DNA of 8,308 nt from JBBKXP01 sp038251315. Its GTDB lineage: Bacteria > Pseudomonadota > Alphaproteobacteria > Rhodobacterales > Rhodobacteraceae. Under the pieces are notes generated by a model. The model was not told the DNA's origin, searched no databases, and was given only the letters and a program-made list of their open reading frames with translations. The first letter of the stretch is position 1. Each line of letters starts with the position of its first letter. The stretch lies in the NCBI GenBank assembly GCA_038251315.1, contig JBBSBK010000122.1, forward strand, positions 1-8,308, written 5' to 3'. The position numbers and the translations under genes are program-made. This document shows, in pieces, positions 1-8,267 of this stretch.

Positions 1-2949
<2,949 letters not shown>

Positions 2950-2968
2950 GCGGTTTGCGATGCAGATC

Positions 2969-3000
2969 AGGCCCTCCGTGCTCCGCACGGGGGGCCTTTT
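2969..3000 (+). terminator. Intrinsic terminator after rpoC
   Basis: A 13-bp stem (2969-2981 with 2985-2997, one G-T wobble) closes a TCC loop. The T-run TTTT follows at 2997-3000, with a second TTTT at 3003-3006. It starts 19 bases after the rpoC stop codon. This is a textbook rho-independent terminator and should end the rpoBC transcript, separating it from the genes that follow. Confidence 0.93.
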
Positions 3001-3073
3001 CATTTTGGGCCGGGGGATTCCCTCATCCTCCGGTCTGTGCCACAGTGGCGCAAAGAGCAGGGCCATAAGATCC

Positions 3074-3078
3074 GAGGG
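3074..3078 (+). promoter_or_regulatory. Ribosome binding site that sets the start of the first glycosyltransferase
   Basis: GAGGG lies 6 bases before the GTG at 3085. The reading frame is open further upstream to another GTG at 3037, but that codon has no purine-rich site before it, and the 16 extra residues (MPQWRKEQGHKIRGQR) look like translated spacer. The GTG at 3085 also puts the conserved GLCRFSY segment at the expected N-terminus. Confidence 0.7.
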
Positions 3079-3084
3079 CAGCGC

Positions 3085-3906
3085 GTGACGATACAGGTTC
3101 TGGGACTATGCCGGTTTTCCTATGTGGCCGAAGGCGGCTTCAAGGTGGAACATGGCAGCATCGCCGACCGTCGCGCCTTTCTGTATGACCCCGCCCGTCT
3201 GGCCCTGCGGTTTTTGATGTTCGAGCGTGTCTGCCTGCCTGCATGGCGCGCGCAGACCGACCCGGATTTCACGCTGCTGCTGTTGACGGGGCGCGATTTT
3301 CCGAAAGTCTGGCTGGACAGGCTGCGGGGGCTGATTGCTGATCTGCCCCAACTGCGCATCGTGCAGGAAGACCCCGGCCCGCACCGCGACGTCTGCCGTC
3401 GCATCTTTCGCCGCGATGTTGACCCGAAAGCCGGGGTCGTGGCCCAGTTCCGCCATGATGATGATGATGCCGTGGCGGTGGATTACGTCGCCCGTATCCG
3501 CAGCGATTTTACTGAAAAGCTGCGCCCGATCTATGCAGCACACCCGCTTTTGTCGGTCGATTACGCGCGCGGCATGACGTTGAACATCGAGGCGGGCGAG
3601 GTGGTACTTTATCCCTGCTTTACGCATTCACTTGGCGTGGCGCTGACCATGTATATGCCGCCCGGCCACCCGAATTCGGCGCTCAATTTCGCGCATCACC
3701 GCTTGTCGGCGCATATGCCGGGCGTCAGTTTTCAGGACAGCATCATGTATGTACGCGGCCGCCATGCGGTGTCCGACAGTGGCGACCCAAAGCGTATCGG
3801 ATTCCCCTATAAGCTGGACGAGGCCGATCAGGCCGACACCCTGAAATCCCGGTTCAACATTGACTTGCCAGGACTGCGCGCAGCGGTGGCCCGGCATGAT
3901 GGATAA
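3085..3906 (+). CDS. Putative rhamnosyl transferase-like glycosyltransferase (first paralogue)
   Basis: A 273-residue soluble protein that I recognise as the 'putative rhamnosyl transferase' family (Rhamno_transf, formerly a DUF), a GT-A-like glycosyltransferase group common in Rhodobacterales. Visible hallmarks are the N-terminal strand LGLCRFSYVAEGGF, the segment LYDPARLALRF followed by the family-typical AQTDPDF near residue 58, and the acidic run HDDDDA (Asp125-Asp128) in the place of the DXD metal/nucleotide-sugar site. There is no signal peptide or membrane helix, so it should act in the cytoplasm. The GTG start is chosen from the GAGGG site 6 bases upstream. The gene overlaps the next one, a paralogue, by about 11 bases. 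The real donor and acceptor cannot be read from sequence; 'rhamnosyl' is a family label, not evidence of substrate. A poorly defined transcription start lies somewhere after the rpoC terminator. Confidence 0.85.
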   Translation: MTIQVLGLCRFSYVAEGGFKVEHGSIADRRAFLYDPARLALRFLMFERVCLPAWRAQTDPDFTLLLLTGRDFPKVWLDRLRGLIADLPQLRIVQEDPGPHRDVCRRIFRRDVDPKAGVVAQFRHDDDDAVAVDYVARIRSDFTEKLRPIYAAHPLLSVDYARGMTLNIEAGEVVLYPCFTHSLGVALTMYMPPGHPNSALNFAHHRLSAHMPGVSFQDSIMYVRGRHAVSDSGDPKRIGFPYKLDEADQADTLKSRFNIDLPGLRAAVARHDG

Positions 3907-4705
3907 GGTGAAAAACCGCATCGCGGGGCTGATCCGGTTTTCCTATCCGGCGCAGAATGGTTTTGCCAAATCGACCGATGATCTGGCCGCACTTGAGGCG
4001 CAGCTTTACGACCCCGCCCGGCTGGAGCGTCGGTTCTATCTGTTCGAGGCGCTGACCTTGCCATCGCTTCTGGCCCAGACCGACCCCGATTTTGAGACGA
4101 TCCTGCTGATCGGCGACAGCTTCCCGCAAGCTGCGCGCGATCATCTGGCACGCATCCTTGCGCCGTTGCGGGGGGCAAGGATCGTGGCCCTGCCGCCGCG
4201 CCCGCATTTTGCCGCAACGCAATCCGGTTTCGCGGCGGTAGAGCGGGCAGGGGCCACGCATCTGACAGGCTTCCGGCTGGATGACGACGACGCGCTGGAT
4301 ATGGATTTCATCGCCCGCCTGCGCCGCTCGGTTTCCCGCCTGTTGCCACTTGCAGCCCCCAAACCGCTGGTCGTGGGCTATAACCACGGTGTCTTTCTGG
4401 AGCTGACTCCCAAGGGCAATTCCGCCTATGCCGTGGTCGAAAAACTGCCGCTTGGCATCGGCCTTGCGATGACCGTGCCCTGGGGCAACCCTGAGAATAT
4501 CTTCCGCCGCAATCACCGTCTTTTGCCGCAGTTCTACACCACCTTTACCGATGCCCTCACGCCGTCGTTCATCCGCACCGTGCATGCCGACAACGACAGC
4601 GAGCCTTATTCCAGCGGTCGCAAACCCGGCCTGACAGAAGCGCAGATGGAAACGCTGATCGAGGCTAATTTTCCGTTCACGCTGGCTGGGCTGAAACGGC
4701 TTTGA
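3896..4705 (+). CDS. Putative rhamnosyl transferase-like glycosyltransferase (second paralogue)
   Basis: A 269-residue paralogue of the preceding gene. Both share, in the same order, an RFSY..A..GF start, LYDPARLxxRFxxFE, LPxxxAQTDPDF, a LL.G..FP strand, a four-Asp run (here LDDDDA, Asp129-Asp132), a G(V/I)xLxM segment, an HRL motif and a matching L.GL tail. The fold is probably GT-A with the Asp run binding metal and nucleotide sugar; location is cytoplasmic, with no signal peptide or membrane helix. Two adjacent ATG codons (3896, 3899) are possible starts. I prefer 3896, which has GGTGG 6 bases upstream; a GTG at 3908 is also in frame but follows no better site. The start lies inside the end of the previous gene, which implies translational coupling. 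The middle and C-terminal thirds differ substantially from the first paralogue, so substrate or acceptor may differ. Substrate unknown. Confidence 0.85.
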   Translation: MMDKVKNRIAGLIRFSYPAQNGFAKSTDDLAALEAQLYDPARLERRFYLFEALTLPSLLAQTDPDFETILLIGDSFPQAARDHLARILAPLRGARIVALPPRPHFAATQSGFAAVERAGATHLTGFRLDDDDALDMDFIARLRRSVSRLLPLAAPKPLVVGYNHGVFLELTPKGNSAYAVVEKLPLGIGLAMTVPWGNPENIFRRNHRLLPQFYTTFTDALTPSFIRTVHADNDSEPYSSGRKPGLTEAQMETLIEANFPFTLAGLKRL

Positions 4706-4731
4706 ACGTGCCGCGTCCGGATGCTAGGGCT

Positions 4732-4753
4732 GGGGCCAGATCAAGGGGCCAGA
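4732..4753 (+). repeat. Short direct repeat over the ribosome binding site of the transporter gene
   Basis: GGGGCCAGA occurs twice (4732-4740 and 4745-4753), separated by TCAA, a 13-base period. The second copy supplies the G-rich part of the ribosome binding site and ends one base before the ATG at 4755. It may be chance or a small local duplication. Confidence 0.5.
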
Positions 4754-4754
4754 C

Positions 4755-5681
4755 ATGACACTTTCCGATAACGCACGCGGCGCGCTTTACATGAACGTCT
4801 CGATGCTGGCGTTCACAGTGAACGATGCCTGCATGAAGGCCGTTACCGAAACCCTGCCGCTGTTTCAGGCGATAGCGTTGCGCGGAGTGCTGACGGTGGC
4901 GGTATTGGTGATGATTGCGCTGGCCACAGGCGGCTTGCGGCTTTGGCCGGGTGGGCGCGACGGGCGGATCATCGCGCTGCGGACCCTGGCCGAAGTGGGT
5001 GGGACGCTGACATTTCTGGCGGCGCTCATGCACATGCCGCTGGCCAATCTTTCGGCGGTTTTGCAGGTGTCGCCGCTGGCCGTTACTCTTGCGGCGGCGG
5101 TATTCTTTGCCGAACCTGTGGGCTGGCGGCGGATGATTGCGATTGTGGTGGGTTTCATCGGCGTGACGATTATCATCCGGCCCGGAACGTCCGGCTTTGA
5201 TATATGGGCGGTGATTGGGCTGGTCAGCGTCGCCTGCATCGTGGTGCGTGATCTGACCACGCGGCGGTTGTCGCGCGGGGTGCCGTCAATCACCGTGGCA
5301 ATCTGGGCCGGGCTTGGGGTGATGGGAATGGGTCTTGCCGGATCTGCAGTTGAAGATTGGGTGCCGGTCACCGCGCATGCCGCGATGCTGGTCGCGGGGG
5401 CGTCGGCGTTCCTGATCGTGGGCTATCTGTCGATTGTCATGGTGATGCGGGTGGGCGAGATCAGTTTTGTCGCTCCATTCCGCTATACGGCACTTCTCTG
5501 GGCGATTTTGCTGGGCTGGCTTATGTTTGACACGCTGCCCGATGGCTGGACGATCGTTGGGGCGACGATTGTTGTGGCGACTGGCATCTTCACCTTTTAC
5601 CGCGAGCGCCGGATGGCCCGTGCGGCGCGGGTGGAGGCTGCGGTTGTGGCTGGCCCGGCGGTCGGTGCGTTGCGGCCATGA
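4755..5681 (+). CDS. DMT superfamily transporter with two EamA domains
   Basis: A 308-residue inner-membrane protein with about ten hydrophobic helices in two EamA-type halves (roughly residues 10-143 and 150-283), the standard length and layout of the drug/metabolite transporter superfamily. Typical features are the charged loop and start of the next helix at RTLAEVGGTLTF (76-87), the ALMHMPLANLSAVLQVSPL stretch (90-108) and the end of the first half at IIIRPG (139-144). The tail after residue 283 is basic and cytoplasmic. The start is supported by AAGGGG at 4743-4748, 6 bases before the ATG. The gene lies 49 bases after the second glycosyltransferase, and its TGA overlaps the ATG of the next gene (ATGA). 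Members export amino acids or other metabolites, and the related small ArnE/ArnF proteins flip undecaprenyl-phosphate-aminoarabinose. The coupling with an ArnT-like transferase makes a flippase role conceivable, but the substrate is not shown by the sequence. Confidence 0.9.
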   Translation: MTLSDNARGALYMNVSMLAFTVNDACMKAVTETLPLFQAIALRGVLTVAVLVMIALATGGLRLWPGGRDGRIIALRTLAEVGGTLTFLAALMHMPLANLSAVLQVSPLAVTLAAAVFFAEPVGWRRMIAIVVGFIGVTIIIRPGTSGFDIWAVIGLVSVACIVVRDLTTRRLSRGVPSITVAIWAGLGVMGMGLAGSAVEDWVPVTAHAAMLVAGASAFLIVGYLSIVMVMRVGEISFVAPFRYTALLWAILLGWLMFDTLPDGWTIVGATIVVATGIFTFYRERRMARAARVEAAVVAGPAVGALRP

Positions 5682-7096
5682 CTGGTGCGGCAGACCGAAA
5701 CTGGCTGCGCCCGGCGTTGGAAATTGTCGGGCTGGTCACGGTTTTGCGTCTTGTTCTGCTCGCGGTCAACAAGACCGATCTCTTTGTGGACGAGGCGCAG
5801 TATTGGCTTTGGGGTCAGCATTTCGCCTTTGGGTATTATTCGAAACCACCGCTGATCGGCTGGGTGATCGGGGTTGTGACCTGGGCTGTGGGGTCTGACA
5901 CGCCGTTCTGGGTGCGGATGCCGGGGGCCGTGCTTCACGCGGCGACCGCGCTGATCCTTGCGGCGCTGGCCGTGCGGATGGCGGGCGCGCGCGCGGCGGT
6001 CTGGGTGGCGGCGTGCTATGTCACAACGCCCTTTGCAGCGCTGGGCAGCCTGCTGATGTCGACCGATACGATCATGGCGCCGTTCTTTGCGGCGGCCCTG
6101 TATTTTCATCGCAGGTTGCTGGAGGGCGGAGCCTTGCGGTTCGCAGCGCTGGCCGGAGTTGCGGCGGGAAGTGCGTTTCTTGCGAAATACGCGGCGGTCT
6201 ATTTCCTGATCGGCGTGGCACTGGCCTGTCTTTCGCCTGCGCTGCGGATCAGGCCAAAAGCGGCGCTTGTGATGGTGGCTGCGTTCGCGGTGACGATCCT
6301 GCCCAACATCATCTGGAACCTGCAGAACGACCTTTCGACATTTTCGCACACCGCCGACAACGTGGGATGGGTGCGGGAGGCGTCGCCGCTTGCAAACCTT
6401 CGGTTTGGCGGTTTGGCGGAGTTCTTTTTCAGCCAGTTCGCGGTCACCGGGCCGGTTTTGTTTGCGGCATTGCTATTGGCGGCGACACGGCTTCGCAGCT
6501 ATCCGATGATGGCATTCGTTGTGCCCGCAGTGCTGATCGTGTGCGTGCAATCGCTTCTGGGCAAGGCCTACGCCAACTGGGCCGTGTCGGCCTATTTCGC
6601 GGGCACGGTGGTGGCGGTGATGGTGCTTTTGGCGCGGCCACGCTGGTTGATGGTGTCACTCGTGATCAATGGTGCGGTCAGTCTGGCGTTGCCGGTGATC
6701 ACGCTGATACCGGGGCTTACGCTGGGGCAAGACCGCCCGATCCTGCAGCGCTATCTGGGGCGTGCTGCGTTAAGCGCGCAGATCATCGCGCTGGCGAAAG
6801 GCGCGCCGATCGTGTCGGATGACCGCGACATTCTGGCCGATCTTTTCTACGCGGCGCGCGATTCGGAGGTGCAGGTCTTTGCCCGCCCGCCAGAGGGCCG
6901 CCCGATGCATCATTATGAGCTAAGCTATGCGCTGCCCGCATCGCAGAACGGCGAGGTTTTCCTTGTGACCAGCGGCCCTGCACCGCGCTGCGAGGCCAAT
7001 CTGACCGCGATTCCTTTGCAAACAGCGGGTGGGGCCTATGCAAGGGTCGTTCTGAACGGATATTTCCTGCCCGCAGACTGTCTGACGCGCCCCTGA
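5678..7096 (+). CDS. Glycosyltransferase family 39 / ArnT-like integral membrane transferase
   Basis: A 472-residue multi-pass protein of the GT-C fold (PMT_2 / GT39-GT83 type), which moves a sugar from a polyprenyl-phosphate carrier to a periplasmic acceptor. Helix 1 spans about residues 13-30. The next loop carries the acidic pair Asp38-Glu39 in DEAQYWLW, the expected catalytic region, followed by YYSKPPLIGW (53-62). STD at 128-130 is another family motif, and WNLQNDLSTF follows further on. Hydrophobic helices run to about residue 345. The last 120 residues are soluble, presumably periplasmic, and hold two cysteines (438, 468) that could pair. Length is typical for bacterial GT39 proteins. 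The ATG overlaps the transporter stop (ATGA) with only a weak ribosome site, so translation probably depends on re-initiation. Candidate acceptors are lipid A, another glycolipid or a polysaccharide; the sequence does not decide. I avoid the name arnT because no aminoarabinose genes are present here. Confidence 0.88.
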   Translation: MTGAADRNWLRPALEIVGLVTVLRLVLLAVNKTDLFVDEAQYWLWGQHFAFGYYSKPPLIGWVIGVVTWAVGSDTPFWVRMPGAVLHAATALILAALAVRMAGARAAVWVAACYVTTPFAALGSLLMSTDTIMAPFFAAALYFHRRLLEGGALRFAALAGVAAGSAFLAKYAAVYFLIGVALACLSPALRIRPKAALVMVAAFAVTILPNIIWNLQNDLSTFSHTADNVGWVREASPLANLRFGGLAEFFFSQFAVTGPVLFAALLLAATRLRSYPMMAFVVPAVLIVCVQSLLGKAYANWAVSAYFAGTVVAVMVLLARPRWLMVSLVINGAVSLALPVITLIPGLTLGQDRPILQRYLGRAALSAQIIALAKGAPIVSDDRDILADLFYAARDSEVQVFARPPEGRPMHHYELSYALPASQNGEVFLVTSGPAPRCEANLTAIPLQTAGGAYARVVLNGYFLPADCLTRP

Positions 7097-7100
7097 AACC

Positions 7101-7127
7101 TGCCGGAAAATCAGGGGATTTCCGGCA
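7101..7127 (+). terminator. Hairpin after the cassette, possible weak terminator
   Basis: An 11-bp stem (TGCCGGAAAATC at 7101-7112 with GATTTCCGGCA at 7117-7127, one bulged A) closes an AGGG loop 4 bases after the GT39 stop codon. No T-run follows (AATTCG), so it is not a canonical rho-independent terminator. It may stabilise the 3' end of the message or act with Rho. Confidence 0.5.
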
Positions 7128-7147
7128 ATTCGTCGCTGGTGGCGCTG

Positions 7148-7183
7148 TTGACAACCCCCCGCCGACCCCCTATACGCCCCCCA
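7148..7183 (+). promoter_or_regulatory. Sigma-70 type promoter of the str operon
   Basis: A perfect -35 hexamer TTGACA (7148-7153), a 17-base spacer and the -10 hexamer TATACG (7171-7176) form the best promoter in the window. The bases after the -10 are six C residues, then A at 7183, the likely start of transcription, 7 bases after the -10. The GC-only discriminator resembles rRNA and ribosomal protein promoters that respond to ppGpp. Position -7 is G rather than T, a feature known to be common in Rhodobacter promoters and tied there to the activator CarD. It would drive rpsL-rpsG-fusA. Confidence 0.82.
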
Positions 7184-7403
7184 CCTGACCTGCGGTTTCC
7201 GCATGGTTGGGGCTCAAAATTGAAGTGGTCACGATCCGGGCCTATGCCCCGATCCTCTGGAATTCCACCGCATCGTCCTCGCGAAGGGGACGTTTGCGGT
7301 TTTGGTGTTTTGCGGGCGCGTAAAGCACGACATGAACGAAATGCCCCCGGAAATGTCGCTGACGGGCGATGATTGAACGGGTTGCAACAAAGGGCGAACC
7401 TTA
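7183..7403 (+). promoter_or_regulatory. Long 5' leader of rpsL with two hairpins
   Basis: About 220 bases separate the predicted transcription start from the rpsL ATG. Two simple hairpins are visible. The first is 7233-7241 with 7246-7254 (two 4-bp blocks around a C-C mismatch, CTAT loop). The second is 7274-7280 with 7286-7292 (7 bp with one wobble, GCGAA loop, a GNRA-like pentaloop). Neither is followed by a T-run, so an attenuator is not obvious. AAAGGG at 7389-7394 is the ribosome site of rpsL, 9 bases before its ATG. I do not recognise the leader as a named riboswitch or ribosomal protein leader. With the hairpin and promoter above, this accounts for the 307-base gene-free gap. Confidence 0.45.
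7332..7376 (+). CDS. Possible 14-residue leader peptide upstream of rpsL
   Basis: An ATG at 7332 opens a 14-codon frame ending at TGA 7374-7376, with product MNEMPPEMSLTGDD, 27 bases before the rpsL ATG and inside the leader. It contains a Pro-Pro pair and four Met codons. The region before the ATG (TAAAG at 7321-7325) is only a weak ribosome site. A frame this short often occurs by chance, so this is a candidate only. Confidence 0.18.
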   Translation: MNEMPPEMSLTGDD

Positions 7404-7775
7404 ATGCCAACGATCCAACAGCTGATCCGCAAGCCGCGGGAAGCGCGCGTAAAACGGTCCAAGTCGCAGCACCTTGAAGGCTGCCCGCAAAAGCGTGGCG
7501 TCTGCACGCGCGTCTATACCACGACGCCGAAAAAGCCGAACTCGGCCATGCGTAAGGTTGCCAAGGTGCGCCTGACCAATAGCTTCGAAGTGATCTGCTA
7601 CATTCCGGGCGAAAAGCACAATCTTCAGGAACACTCGGTCGTCCTGATCCGCGGCGGTCGTATCAAAGACCTTCCCGGCGTGCGCTACCACATCCTGCGC
7701 GGTGTGCTTGATACTCAGGGCGTGAAAGACCGCCGTCAGCGTCGTTCGAAATACGGCGCGAAGCGTCCGAAATAA
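7404..7775 (+). CDS. rpsL: 30S ribosomal protein S12
   Basis: S12 sits at the 30S decoding centre and helps monitor codon-anticodon pairing. The 123 residues match the family along the whole length: the CPQKRGVCTRVYTTTPKKPNSA block (27-48), LTN.FEV (57-63), the GEKHNLQEHSVVLIRGGR region (69-86) and the basic tail SKYGAKRPK. Lys43, Lys44, Lys88 and Pro91, where replacements are known to give streptomycin resistance or dependence, are the wild-type residues, so no rpsL-type resistance is encoded. Asp89 is the residue that RimO methylthiolates in many bacteria. The ribosome site AAAGGG lies 9 bases upstream. It is the first gene of the str operon, and rpsG follows after 12 bases. Confidence 0.99.
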   Translation: MPTIQQLIRKPREARVKRSKSQHLEGCPQKRGVCTRVYTTTPKKPNSAMRKVAKVRLTNSFEVICYIPGEKHNLQEHSVVLIRGGRIKDLPGVRYHILRGVLDTQGVKDRRQRRSKYGAKRPK

Positions 7776-7787
7776 GAGGATTCACAG

Positions 7788-8258
7788 ATGTCTCGTCGTC
7801 ACGCCGCTGAAAAGCGCGAAATTCTTCCCGACGCCAAGTTTGGCGATACGGTTCTGACCAAGTTCATGAACAATCTGATGATCGACGGTAAAAAGTCGGT
7901 CGCGGAATCCATTGTGTACAACGCTTTGGACCGTGTTCAGCAAAAGCTGAAGCGCGCGCCGATCGAGGCGTTCCACGAGGCGCTGGACAACGTGAAACCG
8001 TCGGTCGAGGTGCGCTCGCGCCGCGTCGGTGGTGCCACCTATCAGGTGCCCGTCGAAGTGCGGATCGAGCGTCGCGAAGCTTTGGCCATCCGTTGGCTGA
8101 TCATCGCCGCCCGCAAGCGCAACGAAAATACCATGGAAGAGCGTTTGGCCGCCGAACTGGCCGATGCCTGCAACAACCGTGGAACCGCCGTGAAAAAGCG
8201 CGAAGACACCCACAAGATGGCCGACGCAAACAAAGCGTTCAGCCATTACCGCTGGTAA
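7788..8258 (+). CDS. rpsG: 30S ribosomal protein S7
   Basis: S7 is a primary binder of the 3' domain of 16S rRNA, nucleates assembly of the 30S head and lies near the E-site tRNA. The 156-residue product has the usual length and features: the SRRHAAEKREILPD start, the DTVLTKFMNNLM helix, the beta-hairpin VEVRSRRVGGATYQVPVEVR (about 73-92) that contacts the E site, the IRWLI helix and the FSHYRW end. The ribosome site AGAGGA (7775-7780) begins in the rpsL stop codon and stands 7 bases from the ATG. The spacer after rpsL is too short to hold a large S7-binding structure like that described in E. coli. fusA follows after 9 bases. Confidence 0.99.
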   Translation: MSRRHAAEKREILPDAKFGDTVLTKFMNNLMIDGKKSVAESIVYNALDRVQQKLKRAPIEAFHEALDNVKPSVEVRSRRVGGATYQVPVEVRIERREALAIRWLIIAARKRNENTMEERLAAELADACNNRGTAVKKREDTHKMADANKAFSHYRW

Positions 8259-8267
8259 GAGGGCAAC

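Noticed and set aside
3036..3052. Small inverted repeat (7-bp stem with one wobble, CAG loop) before the first glycosyltransferase
   Set aside because: Short, no T-run and no operator-like context; stems of this size are common by chance in GC-rich DNA.
3037..3084. Longer start (GTG at 3037) for the first glycosyltransferase
   Set aside because: No ribosome site precedes it and the 16 added residues do not resemble the family; the GTG at 3085 has GAGGG at the right distance.
3455..3468. ATGATGATGATG-type microsatellite in the first glycosyltransferase
   Set aside because: It encodes the conserved four-Asp motif; the paralogue encodes the same motif with mostly GAC codons, so it is a protein constraint and not a slippage repeat of interest.
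3854..4585. 243-codon - strand frame opposite the second glycosyltransferase
   Set aside because: No recognisable domain and fully covered by a clear family member on the + strand.
4702..4730. TTGAAC and TGCTAG as a promoter for the transporter gene
   Set aside because: The spacing is only 14 bases and both boxes are poor. The gene more likely shares a transcript with the genes before it.
5597..6349. 250-codon - strand frame opposite the transporter/GT39 junction
   Set aside because: The product is low-complexity Arg/His/Gln/Pro, as expected from the reverse complement of membrane protein codons. Two well supported genes occupy the + strand.
7139..7372. 77-codon + strand frame across the gap before rpsL
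   Set aside because: It starts upstream of the -35 box and reads through the promoter. The Pro/Arg-rich product results from C-tracts; it has no ribosome site.
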